Positions 7,445 through 13,989 of a stretch of 33,980 nucleotides of DNA are shown here, piece after piece (the stretch's first letter is position 1; the number at the start of each line of letters is the position of its first letter). Made by a program: the position numbers and the translations under genes. The notes under the pieces are model-generated. The model saw only the letters and a program-made list of their open reading frames with translations, was not told where the DNA came from and ran no database searches. This stretch comes from an uncultured Alphaproteobacteria bacterium (GTDB taxonomy: Bacteria; Pseudomonadota; Alphaproteobacteria; Micropepsales; Micropepsaceae), in assembly GCA_903837555.1 (NCBI GenBank), contig CAILUV010000036.1, forward strand, positions 1-33,980, given 5' to 3'.

Positions 7445-8719
7445 ATGACCCAGGCCCGCCATACCGGTTTCGCCAAGCTCACCCAGAAAGACGTGAGCGC
7501 AGCCATCGCCCGCCACGAAATGCTCCAATCCGGGCGCATGGGCGGGGCGCGCGCGGTCTTCGCCTTCTGCGATCTGACCGGCCTGGACCTGGCGGGGCGC
7601 AACCTGGCCGATGCCGACTTCACCGGCGCGGTGCTGGAAGAAGCCAACTTCGCCGGCGCCAAGCTGGACATGGCCAGCTTCTTTGGCGCCGACATGCGCC
7701 GCTCCAATCTTGAAGGCGCCTCGATGCGCCGGGTGGACATGCGCGGGGCCTCGCTGCGCGGCGCCAATCTGATCGGCACCGACCTCTACGAAGCGGATTT
7801 GCGCGAAGGCACCATCGCCGAGAAGGACAAGTACGGAAACCTGCGCGTGCTGCAGCATGACATCGGCGCGTCGGAAATGCCCGCTGCGATGATGAACAGC
7901 GCCAACCTGTCGGGCGCCAAGATGACCGGCGCCATGGCGGTGCAGGCCGACTTCACCGACGCCATCATGAAAGGCTGCCGTCTGACCCGCGCCAACCTGC
8001 GCCAGGCGCGCCTGACCGGCGCGAATCTGGAGAATGCCGACCTGTCGGGCTGCAACCTGACCGGCGCCGACATGGCGGGCTGCATCCTGATCGGCGCCAC
8101 CATGGATTTCGCCACCACCCACGGCGCGGACATGACCAAGATTCTCACCCAGCAGGTCATGCCCGATATCGCCCAGACGCTGATCATCGACAATCTGCTG
8201 ACCGAACACACCAAGTGGGCCGAAAGCGACGGCCGCGAAGGCAAGCCCGCCGATCTGACCGGCATGGACCTGCGCCACGTCACCTCGCTGTCGCAGCGCC
8301 GCCTGACCGCGCTGATCGCGCCCGACGCGCTGCTGTATGGCGTCAACCTGGAAGGCGCGTCGCTGCAGGGCTCGAACCTGGGCGGCGCGGACCTGCGCTC
8401 CGCCAAGCTGGGCGGCGCGGACCTGCGCGGCTGCAATCTTTCGGGCGCGCTTCTCAACCATACCGACCTGCGCGACACCAAGCTGGGCCCGCTGATGATC
8501 GCGGGCGGCCGGCTGCTGCCCTCGCGCCTCGACAATGCCCAGGCCCGCTATGCCGACCTGCGCGGCGCCGACCTGCGCCGCGCCCGCCTGTCAGGCAGCG
8601 ACCTGTCCTATTCCAACATGACCGACGCCGACATGCGCGACACCGAAACCCTGGGCACGGATTTCTCCGGTGCGAAGTTGTCGACGCGCTTTGCAGAAGC
8701 CTTGCAGGCTTCTGCCTGA
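7445..8719 (+). CDS. Pentapeptide-repeat protein
   Basis: 424-aa protein largely built from tandem A(D/N)LXX pentapeptides, which fold into a right-handed quadrilateral beta-helix. Repeat blocks are visible at about 40-125 (CDLTGLDLAGRNLADADF onward), 150-215, 295-335 and 355-415, separated by a ~25-residue insert at 125-150 and a non-repeat region at ~225-290 (TTHGADMTKILTQQVMPDI onward) that could be helical. The N-terminal 40 residues, with KDVSAAIARHEMLQSGRMGG, are also non-repeat. No signal peptide, so cytoplasmic. Pentapeptide proteins include gyrase-protecting Qnr/MfpA and many of unknown role; this one is longer than Qnr (~215 aa) and function is not assigned. The ATG at 7445 lacks a strong ribosome binding site. 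Confidence 0.9.
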   Translation: MTQARHTGFAKLTQKDVSAAIARHEMLQSGRMGGARAVFAFCDLTGLDLAGRNLADADFTGAVLEEANFAGAKLDMASFFGADMRRSNLEGASMRRVDMRGASLRGANLIGTDLYEADLREGTIAEKDKYGNLRVLQHDIGASEMPAAMMNSANLSGAKMTGAMAVQADFTDAIMKGCRLTRANLRQARLTGANLENADLSGCNLTGADMAGCILIGATMDFATTHGADMTKILTQQVMPDIAQTLIIDNLLTEHTKWAESDGREGKPADLTGMDLRHVTSLSQRRLTALIAPDALLYGVNLEGASLQGSNLGGADLRSAKLGGADLRGCNLSGALLNHTDLRDTKLGPLMIAGGRLLPSRLDNAQARYADLRGADLRRARLSGSDLSYSNMTDADMRDTETLGTDFSGAKLSTRFAEALQASA

Positions 8720-8727
8720 CCCCCTCC

Positions 8728-8815
8728 GGTTTCAGCTTCCGCTCGGATCGCTACGCTCACCTCGCACGCTGAAACCACCTCCCCCGCCTGTGCGCTGACG
8801 CGCACGCAGGGGAGG
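8728..8815. repeat. REP-like double hairpin after the pentapeptide gene
   Basis: Two inverted repeats in tandem: ggtttcagc (8728-8736) with gctgaaacc (8768-8776), then cctcccc (8778-8784) with ggggagg (8809-8815) and inner tgcgc/gcgca. The outer arms of the second are shared with the element at 12356-12392, which suggests a dispersed family. It could also stop transcripts, although no T-run follows. Confidence 0.55.
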
Positions 8816-8834
8816 AAGGCCTATATATTCCGGC

Positions 8835-8863
8835 TTGACGCCTGCCCTATATTTCAATAATCC
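8835..8863 (+). promoter_or_regulatory. Putative arsR promoter
   Basis: A -35 element ttgacg (8835-8840) and a 17-bp spacer lead to taatcc (8858-8863) as a weak -10. Transcription would then start at about 8870-8871, on the A of the arsR start codon. Confidence 0.5.
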
Positions 8864-8872
8864 ATGAAATAT
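8849..8872. promoter_or_regulatory. Putative ArsR operator
   Basis: A perfect 8-bp inverted repeat, atatttca / tgaaatat, separated by 8 bp, covers the -10 region and the first bases of arsR. Size, AT-rich arms and position match ArsR/SmtB-type operators, where repressor binding blocks RNA polymerase until arsenite binds. Confidence 0.65.
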
Positions 8873-9227
8873 GGAATCCGAAAAAGCCGTTCAGAAGCTT
8901 TCGGCGCTGGCGCAGGATGCACGGCTGGCGGTGTTTCGGTTGCTGGTCAAGGCCGGGCCGGACGGCATGGCGGCGGGTGACATCGCCAGGAAGCTCAAGA
9001 CCGCGCCCAACACGATGTCGGCCCAGCTTCTTCTGCTGTCCAATGCCGGGCTGATCCGCGCCCGCCGCGACGGACGCTCCATCATCTATGCGGCGGATTT
9101 TGAGGCCATGAGCGACCTCCTGCTTTTCCTCACCGAAGACTGTTGCGGGGGGCGGGCGGAAATCTGCGCGCCCCTGGCATCCGTCGCCACCGGCTGCTGC
9201 CCACCCAAGAAGCGAGCCCGCGCATGA
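8871..9227 (+). CDS. arsR: ArsR-family arsenite-responsive repressor
   Basis: 118-aa winged-helix repressor. The helix-turn-helix lies at about 33-60 (AAGDIARKLKTAPNTMSAQLLLLSNAGL, shown here only for position) and the wing near 62-74. It lacks the classical helix-3 Cys triad and instead has Cys91-Cys92, Cys99 and Cys109-Cys110 at the C-terminus. This resembles the Acidithiobacillus-type ArsR, whose As(III) site is a CC plus nearby Cys near the C-terminus. First gene of an operon with two arsC genes and an aquaporin; its TGA overlaps the next ATG (ATGA, 9224-9227). No ribosome binding site precedes the ATG, and the predicted transcription start coincides with it, so the mRNA may be leaderless. 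Confidence 0.92.
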   Translation: MESEKAVQKLSALAQDARLAVFRLLVKAGPDGMAAGDIARKLKTAPNTMSAQLLLLSNAGLIRARRDGRSIIYAADFEAMSDLLLFLTEDCCGGRAEICAPLASVATGCCPPKKRARA

Positions 9228-9709
9228 CCTACAATGTCCTGTTCCTCTGCACCGGCAACTCCGCCCGCTCGATCATGGCCGAGGCCATCCTCAACAAGGT
9301 GGGCGAAGGCCGCTTCAAGGCCTACTCCGCCGGATCGCAGCCCAAAGGCGAAGTCCATCCGCAGGCGCTGGCCCTGCTTCAGCGCCTGGATCACGATATC
9401 AGCGGATTGCGTTCCAAGCCGTGGGACGAATTCGCGGTCCCCGGCGCGCCCAAGCTCGATTTCGTCTTTACCGTTTGCGACAATGCCGCCGGCGAAGCCT
9501 GCCCGGTCTGGCCCGGCCAGCCCATGACGGCGCATTGGGGCATGCCCGATCCGGCAGCGGCCGAAGGCAGCCCGGCGGAGATCGCCGTCGCCTTCGCCGA
9601 TACCTACCGCATGCTGACCAACCGGCTTTCCGCCTTCGCCAATCTCAAGATATCGGGACTGGACCGGATGTCGCTGCAAAACAAACTGTCGGACATCAGG
9701 AATATATGA
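9224..9709 (+). CDS. arsC: Arsenate reductase, low-molecular-weight phosphatase (thioredoxin-coupled) type
   Basis: 161-aa protein of the LMW protein-tyrosine-phosphatase fold. The P-loop C9-T-G-N-S-A-R15-S (CX5R) at the N-terminus is the arsenate-binding site, and Cys85 (FTVCDNA) and Cys93 (EACPVWPG) are placed as the resolving cysteines of the S. aureus/B. subtilis-type ArsC; the HWGMPDP segment holds the general acid Asp. It reduces arsenate to arsenite. Start at 9224 is set by the ATGA overlap with arsR and the family N-terminus. The stop overlaps the next gene in the same manner (9706-9709), so all are translationally coupled. C-terminal ~25 residues (NLKISGLDRMSLQNKLSDI) form an extension beyond the core fold. 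Confidence 0.92.
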   Translation: MTYNVLFLCTGNSARSIMAEAILNKVGEGRFKAYSAGSQPKGEVHPQALALLQRLDHDISGLRSKPWDEFAVPGAPKLDFVFTVCDNAAGEACPVWPGQPMTAHWGMPDPAAAEGSPAEIAVAFADTYRMLTNRLSAFANLKISGLDRMSLQNKLSDIRNI

Positions 9710-10125
9710 TCACCATCTATCACAACGCCGATTGCGGCACCTCGCGCAACACGCTGGCGATGATCCGCAATGCCGGCATCGAGCCGCGCGTCATCGAATA
9801 TCTCAAGACGCCGCCCAGCCGCGCCGAGCTGACCGAACTGCTGCGCCAGTTGGGCCTGACGCCGCGCCAGCTGCTGCGCGAAAAAGGCACGCCCTTCGCC
9901 GAACTGGGCTTGGACGATCCGGCCTTGACCGATGACCAACTGATCGACGCGATGATGGACCATCCCATCCTGATCAACCGGCCCATCGTGGTGACGCCGC
10001 TGGGCGCGAAACTGTGCCGTCCGTCCGAACTGGTGCTCGACATTCTGCCCGCGCCCCAACGCGGTGCCTTCACCAAGGAAGATGGCGAGCAGGTGGTGGA
10101 CGCCAGCGGCAAGCGGCTGGCATAG
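9706..10125 (+). CDS. arsC: Arsenate reductase, glutaredoxin-coupled type
   Basis: 139-aa ArsC/Spx-fold protein that reduces arsenate with glutathione and glutaredoxin, unrelated in fold to the reductase encoded just upstream. Catalytic Cys10 is in HNADCGTSRNTL. The three arsenate-binding arginines of the R773-type enzyme are represented by REKGTPF near 58, INRPIVVTP near 93 and KLCRPSE near 105. Length is the family norm (~140). ATG at 9706 overlaps the upstream stop (ATGA) and has a cagga-like site before it. The next gene begins two bases after its stop. Confidence 0.93.
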   Translation: MITIYHNADCGTSRNTLAMIRNAGIEPRVIEYLKTPPSRAELTELLRQLGLTPRQLLREKGTPFAELGLDDPALTDDQLIDAMMDHPILINRPIVVTPLGAKLCRPSELVLDILPAPQRGAFTKEDGEQVVDASGKRLA

Positions 10126-10127
10126 CG

Positions 10128-10787
10128 ATGACGCGCCGTCTTGCCGCCGAATTTGTCGGCACCGCCGCGCTGCTGATCGCGGTGGTCGGCTCGGGCATCA
10201 TGGCCGAGCAGCTTGCGGCCGGAAACGTGGCGGTGGCGTTGCTGGCCAATGCGGTGGCCACCGGCGCGGCGCTGGTGGTGCTGATCACGGTTTTCGCGCC
10301 TCTGTCGGGGGCGCATTTCAACCCCGCCGTTTCTCTCTTCTTCGCGCTGCGCGGCGAGTTGCCCTGGCAGGATGCGGGCCGTTACGCGCTGGTGCAGACG
10401 ATCGCCGCCGTCATCGGCGTGTGGCTGGCGCATCTGATGTTCGAGATGCCGGTGCTGCAGGTTTCGACGCATCTGCGCGACGGCCCCGCGCAATGGCTGG
10501 CGGAGTTCATCGCCACGTTCGGGTTGCTGCTGACGATCGCGGGCGGGCTGCGCGCCGCACCCGCATCCATCCCCATGCTGGTGGGACTTTATATCACCGG
10601 GGCCTACTGGTTCACCGCCTCGACATCCTTCGCCAATCCCGCCGTCACCATCGCCCGCAGCCTGACCGACAGTTTTGCAGGGATAGCGCCCTCGTCCGCG
10701 CCCGGCTTCATCGCGGCGCAGGTGCTGGCGGTGGCGCTTGCCGCGCCCGCGCTCAAATGGCTGTTCGCCAAACCCGCTACGGCCTGA
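10128..10787 (+). CDS. aqpS: Aquaporin/MIP channel of the arsenic operon (AqpS-like)
   Basis: 219-aa major-intrinsic-protein channel with six hydrophobic segments and two NPA boxes, Asn65-Pro-Ala in AHFNPAVS and Asn170-Pro-Ala in SFANPAVT. In Sinorhizobium meliloti an aquaglyceroporin, AqpS, replaces ArsB in the ars operon and lets arsenite leave the cell down its gradient once arsenate has been reduced (published knowledge). Position as last gene of this operon, with no arsB or acr3 here, supports the same role. Starts at ATG 10128, two bases after arsC. The symbol is assigned by analogy; it could also be named as a generic MIP protein. Confidence 0.85.
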   Translation: MTRRLAAEFVGTAALLIAVVGSGIMAEQLAAGNVAVALLANAVATGAALVVLITVFAPLSGAHFNPAVSLFFALRGELPWQDAGRYALVQTIAAVIGVWLAHLMFEMPVLQVSTHLRDGPAQWLAEFIATFGLLLTIAGGLRAAPASIPMLVGLYITGAYWFTASTSFANPAVTIARSLTDSFAGIAPSSAPGFIAAQVLAVALAAPALKWLFAKPATA

Positions 10788-10997
10788 TCACAGGCTGTAG
10801 CTGTCCTGCGCGTTCAGCGCCGCATTGCCGGGCTTGACGCGGGCGACCAGGCGGCTCCCGTCCCACACCTCGACGGCGCTCTTGTCCGAAAGCCGTTCGC
10901 CTTCGGCCAGCGCGTCCAGATCGTCGCGGCAGGAAAGTTCAAACGCCTGGAAGATGCGCCCCTGAGGGTCCAGCGAGCAGATGCGATAATTGTGCAT
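10788..10997 (-). CDS. Small conserved-looking hypothetical protein
   Basis: 69-aa protein, start at ATG 10997 with a strong aagggag ribosome binding site. The sequence MHNYRICSLDPQGRIFQAFEL, then a DDLDALAEGERLSDKSAVEVWDG stretch and a RLVARVKP segment, reads as a small alternating beta-alpha-beta domain of a soluble protein. This kind of short protein, with an N-terminal Y-R-I-x-x-L-D-x-x-G-R-I start, recurs in alphaproteobacteria without known function. The stop codon directly abuts the aqp stop, with no base between, so the two transcripts must converge and may run into each other. Confidence 0.8.
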   Translation of the reverse strand: MHNYRICSLDPQGRIFQAFELSCRDDLDALAEGERLSDKSAVEVWDGSRLVARVKPGNAALNAQDSYSL

Positions 10998-11213
10998 GCG
11001 ATACTCCCTTGTTGTGGCGGGAGCGCGGACAGCGTTCTGAACCCTGTCCCGAATGTCTCTCAACCGCCAGTGTGCGAACGTTGCTGACGACGTGGAGAAT
11101 GGTGCGCCTGCGCCGTGACAGAGTCACGACGAAACCGCAGTTCCCTGTGCAAAATCATCGATCCAAACGCCGCCTGCCGCGTTCTCACTTTCGAACAGCA
11201 GGGAGATTATCCA

Positions 11214-11363
11214 ATGAAATCCGCGATCCTTGGCGCCGCCGTTCTTACCGTCGCGCTAACCTTCCCGGCCGTCATCCTCCGGGATGACGTGATATTCGCG
11301 GATTTGCACTTCAGGAACGGCAGTCTGCTTGCGGGCCATGTACCGGCAACGCGCGAAGCCTGA
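11214..11363 (+). CDS. Small hypothetical protein with hydrophobic N-terminus
   Basis: 49-aa open frame from ATG 11214, preceded by a gggag site eight bases upstream. KSAILGAAVLTVALTFPAVIL is a likely membrane anchor or uncleaved signal; the remainder, from RDDVIFADLHF, is short and polar. It belongs to no family known to me. The good start context supports it, the short length argues for caution. Confidence 0.4.
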   Translation: MKSAILGAAVLTVALTFPAVILRDDVIFADLHFRNGSLLAGHVPATREA

Positions 11364-11383
11364 TTCTCTTTCCGCTTGGTGCG

Positions 11384-12256
11384 TCAGGCCGCCAGCGCCG
11401 CCGTTTTGGCGCGGATGAACTGGGCCAGGCGCGACAGCGAGACCTTGGCTTCATTGCGCGATCCGTCGAGCTGGAACAGATGGCCCATGCCGTCATAGAT
11501 CTCCACGCTCACCGGCACGCTGGCATCGGCGGCGCGGTCGCCCAGCTTGGACGCATCGTCGCGCAGAATCTCGCTCGCCCCCGCATGCACCATTACCGGT
11601 GGAAAGCCCGACAGCGGCGCCCAGGCGGGCGAGGCATAGGCGTCGCACGGATTGGATTTGCGCAAGTAAGACCGCGCGCAGAGGAACAGCCCGTCCCAGT
11701 CCAGCGCCGGATCGTTCTTGCGGTTGCCCAGCATCGAAAGTCCCGACAGCGACAGGTCGGCCCAGGGCGACAGCGCCACGACGCCGCCCGGCATGGCCAG
11801 CCCCGCATTCCTCACCGCCAGCGCCACGGCAAAGGCCAGCCCGCCGCCGGCTTCATCACCCGCCAGAATAATGGAAGACGCAGGTATTTTGGCGATCAGG
11901 GCGCGATAGGCATCAATGCCGTCGCGCACCGGCGCGGGGAAAAACGAACCGGGCGCCAACCGATAGGCGACGCTGAAGGCGGCAACGCCGCTGGCTTCCA
12001 CCAGCCTTCCCGCGATCGGGCGATGGGTCTGCGGGCTTCCGGCGACAAAGCCGCCGCCATGGAAATACAGGATCGCGCGGCCGGCATCGCTGCCTGGCCC
12101 CCGCAGCCATTCCCCGCCAATGGGACCAAGCTGGCCCGGCACCACCTCGACCGCGTCAGGCGCCGCGCCGAAGCGCGCGAACCGGGCGTCGTAACGCGCC
12201 CGCACCTCTTCGATGCTGGTTGGGGTTTTCGGCGCGGATTGCGGCCAGATCGCCAT
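11384..12256 (-). CDS. HSL-family alpha/beta hydrolase-like protein lacking the catalytic serine
   Basis: 290-aa protein of the hormone-sensitive-lipase (family IV esterase) type. The oxyanion motif HGGG is at 66-69 (YFHGGGFVAGSPQTH) and the family pattern SVAYRLAPGSFFPAP follows at ~95-109. The nucleophile motif, normally GDSAGG, reads GDEAGG at 133-138: Glu135 (codon gaa, 11854-11852) replaces Ser. The acid position is Glu229 in GASEILRDD and His259 (DGMGHLFQL) is present. Without serine a classical esterase reaction is not expected. It could be a pseudoenzyme, a hydrolase with changed chemistry or a sequencing artefact, though Ser to Glu needs more than one base change. No signal peptide, so cytoplasmic. 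Downstream of the hsp20 terminator, likely its own unit. Confidence 0.85.
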   Translation of the reverse strand: MAIWPQSAPKTPTSIEEVRARYDARFARFGAAPDAVEVVPGQLGPIGGEWLRGPGSDAGRAILYFHGGGFVAGSPQTHRPIAGRLVEASGVAAFSVAYRLAPGSFFPAPVRDGIDAYRALIAKIPASSIILAGDEAGGGLAFAVALAVRNAGLAMPGGVVALSPWADLSLSGLSMLGNRKNDPALDWDGLFLCARSYLRKSNPCDAYASPAWAPLSGFPPVMVHAGASEILRDDASKLGDRAADASVPVSVEIYDGMGHLFQLDGSRNEAKVSLSRLAQFIRAKTAALAA

Positions 12257-12290
12257 GCAGGACCGAAGCAGCGTTTGCCCGCGAATCCTA

Positions 12291-12327
12291 ACAAAAAAAG
12301 CGGGGCGCCCATATGGACGCCCCGCTT
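12291..12327 (-). terminator. Rho-independent terminator downstream of hsp20
   Basis: A perfect 10-bp stem (aagcggggcg 12298-12307, cgccccgctt 12318-12327) is followed on the minus strand by seven T residues. The nearest minus-strand gene upstream is hsp20, ~80 bases before. Confidence 0.85.
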
Positions 12328-12355
12328 CTTGCTTAATCGCAGCGACGCAGCCCCG

Positions 12356-12392
12356 CCTCCCCCTTCGCGGCGCAGCCGCGGCAAGGGGGAGG
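12356..12392. repeat. REP-like palindrome
   Basis: Arms cctccccctt (12356-12365) and aagggggagg (12383-12392), plus inner cgcggc/gccgcg with a gca loop, give a 16-bp stem with a 2-base bulge. It shares the CCTCCCC outer arms with the element at 8778-8815 and lies between hsp20 and its terminator. Confidence 0.6.
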
Positions 12393-12408
12393 TGGATTGA
12401 CGGCTTTC

Positions 12409-12846
12409 TTAGGCCGCCTTGCTACCCTCGATCGTCTTGAGCTCCGGCGCATTGATGGTGATGCGGCGCGGGCGCTTTTCTTCCGGCACGATGCGTTCCA
12501 GGTCGACATGCAGCAGGCCGTTTTCCAGGCGCGCCGCCTTGACCTCGACATGCTCGGCAAGCTGGAAGCTGCGCTCGAACGCGCGCCCGGCAATGCCCTG
12601 GTGCAGGAAGTTGGCCTTGGCGCCATCTTCGCGCTTGCCCGAAACGGTCAGCACCCGGTCCTTCACATCGACCGAAAGGTCCTTTTCGGCGAAGCCGGCG
12701 ACCGCGACGGTGACGCGGTAATTATTCTCGTCGCTGCGCTCGATATTGTAGGGCGGGTAGCCCTGGTCGGCGCTGGTGTCGAGCAGGTTGAGAAGATGGT
12801 CGAAGCCGACCGTGGAACGGTAGAAGGGGGAATAATCAATACGCAT
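12409..12846 (-). CDS. hsp20: Small heat-shock protein, Hsp20/IbpA type
   Basis: 145-aa ATP-independent holdase that binds unfolding proteins and passes them to DnaK/ClpB. The alpha-crystallin domain spans ~30-125: PPYNIERSDENNYRVTVAVAG at its start and the hallmark RAFERSFQLAEHVEVKAARL and ENGLLHVDLER strands later. The ExxPRRI motif of the C-terminal tail (KRPRRITI) gives the I-x-I-type anchor used in oligomer formation. Start is ATG 12846 with a ggagg site seven bases upstream; a longer frame exists but has no such site. Upstream lie an RpoH-like promoter and a leader in which the ribosome binding site is paired, both pointing to heat-shock control. Confidence 0.95.
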   Translation of the reverse strand: MRIDYSPFYRSTVGFDHLLNLLDTSADQGYPPYNIERSDENNYRVTVAVAGFAEKDLSVDVKDRVLTVSGKREDGAKANFLHQGIAGRAFERSFQLAEHVEVKAARLENGLLHVDLERIVPEEKRPRRITINAPELKTIEGSKAA

Positions 12847-12897
12847 GAGACAACCTCCAAAAAAAGCGTTGCGGTTTGCCCCCGCCGCGCGGCGGGG
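12847..12897 (-). promoter_or_regulatory. Candidate ROSE-like RNA thermometer in the hsp20 leader
   Basis: On the minus strand the last leader hairpin (12871 down to 12851) pairs CAAC with GTTG, then, past one bulged G (12867), CTTT with the GGAG of the ribosome binding site, closed by a T-rich loop. A stem with a bulged G opposite the ribosome binding site is the defining feature of ROSE thermometers. A strong second hairpin (7-bp ccccgcc/ggcgggg, 12880-12897) lies just upstream, also as in ROSE leaders. Confidence 0.6.
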
Positions 12898-12927
12898 AAC
12901 CGGGCCCAATGGCACCCGGCACCCTAA

Positions 12928-12956
12928 AATTTGGGATCGAAAATCGGCCTTCCAAG
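12928..12956 (-). promoter_or_regulatory. Putative RpoH (sigma-32) promoter of hsp20
   Basis: On the minus strand CTTGGAA (12956-12950), a 14-bp spacer and CCCAAATT (12935-12928) resemble the heat-shock consensus CTTGAAA-N11-15-CCCCATNT. The predicted leader is ~75 bases and includes the thermometer-like hairpins. Confidence 0.6.
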
Positions 12957-13012
12957 GGCTTGAAAACCCCTGTTAAGTGCCTACCACCCCACCCAAATCA
13001 CAAAAAAAATTC

Positions 13013-13960
13013 ATGATTCCCGCCGCCACCCTGTTCGATCCCCTGGCCATCAAGGCCGTCGGCGCCGACCTGCGCGCCGCCCGCTTCGACCCCGATCCGT
13101 CGGTGCCCCGCAAGGGCGTCTGCGTACTGCTGAACGGCCAGACCGAATGCATCGAGAAATACTTCGAGGTGATCGACGAGCTGCGCGGCCGGGGCTTTGC
13201 GGTGGCGACGATGGACTGGCGCGGCCAGGGCGGCTCATCGCGGCTTCTATCCGACGATCACAGGAAAAGCTTCATCGGCGATTTCGCCGAATACGACCAG
13301 GACCTGGAAACCCTGCTGAACTGGATCGTCACCCCCATGCTGAAGCCGGGCGAAAAGCCGGTGGCGCTGGCGCATTCGATGGGGGCGCACAATCTGCTGC
13401 GCGCCCTCGTGCGGGCGCCGGGCCGTTTCAAATGGGTGGTGCTGAACGCGCCGATGATCGCCATCTCCCTGCGCGGCCAGCGCGAATTCGTGGTCAAGGC
13501 CGTCACCGCCTTTGAAGTGTGGCGCGGCAACAAGTCGGGATGGGTGTGGGGCATGGAAGCGCGCGACCCGCACAATGTGTCGTTCACAACCCAGATGGTG
13601 ACGTCCGACCCGCAGCGGTTCGAACGCGCCCAGATGTTCCTGCGCGAAAATCCCGACCTGCGCATGGCGGGCGCGACCTGGGGCTGGCTGGCCGCAGCGC
13701 TGGCCTCGATGAAATGGCTGCGCGGCGAAGCGGCGAAAATCACCACGCCGCTATTGATCGTGGGCGCGGGCGAAGACCGCATCTGCCTGACGCCGGAGGC
13801 CAAAGCCTTCGCCGCGGCCACGCCGGGCGGCGACTATGTCGAGATCGCGGGCGCGGGCCACGAAATCCTGATGGAGAAAAACGCCATCCGCGCCAAGTTC
13901 TGGGAAGCCTTCGACGATTTCGTCAGCAAGCAAGACAAAGAAAAAACCGCGACCGGTTAA
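13013..13960 (+). CDS. Alpha/beta hydrolase, lysophospholipase/monoacylglycerol-lipase type
   Basis: 315-aa serine hydrolase of the Hydrolase_4 (serine aminopeptidase S33) group, which cleaves monoacylglycerols or lysophospholipids. The N-terminal strands VCVLLNGQTECIEKYFEVID and FAVATMDWRGQGGSSR are typical of PldB-like enzymes. The nucleophile is Ser122 in LAHSMGAH, the acid is in GAGEDRI and the His in GAGHEIL. It is unusual for the oxyanion motif to read NGQTEC in place of HGxxE. The ATG at 13013 is preferred over GTG 12977, but neither has a good ribosome binding site. No signal peptide. It starts within 60 bases of the divergent hsp20 promoter and ends inside a shared terminator. Confidence 0.85.
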   Translation: MIPAATLFDPLAIKAVGADLRAARFDPDPSVPRKGVCVLLNGQTECIEKYFEVIDELRGRGFAVATMDWRGQGGSSRLLSDDHRKSFIGDFAEYDQDLETLLNWIVTPMLKPGEKPVALAHSMGAHNLLRALVRAPGRFKWVVLNAPMIAISLRGQREFVVKAVTAFEVWRGNKSGWVWGMEARDPHNVSFTTQMVTSDPQRFERAQMFLRENPDLRMAGATWGWLAAALASMKWLRGEAAKITTPLLIVGAGEDRICLTPEAKAFAAATPGGDYVEIAGAGHEILMEKNAIRAKFWEAFDDFVSKQDKEKTATG

Positions 13961-13972
13961 GGCCGCGGTTTT
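13943..13972. terminator. Bidirectional terminator between convergent genes
   Basis: A 9-bp perfect stem aaaaccgcg (13943-13951) / cgcggtttt (13964-13972) encloses the stop codon of the hydrolase. A runs on one side and T runs on the other allow use in both directions; the gene on the other side ends at 13990. Confidence 0.75.
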
Positions 13973-13989
13973 CTCTCAACACATCACTG

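Noticed and set aside
7560-8660. Short repeated units in DNA of the pentapeptide gene, CRISPR-like at a glance
   Set aside because: The repeats are 15-base coding units in frame (A(D/N)LXX), not identical, and have no spacers.
12977-13012. GTG start at 12977 for the alpha/beta hydrolase
   Set aside because: The extra 12 residues are Lys/Pro/Gln-rich and not family-like, and the ATG at 13013 is a stronger codon.
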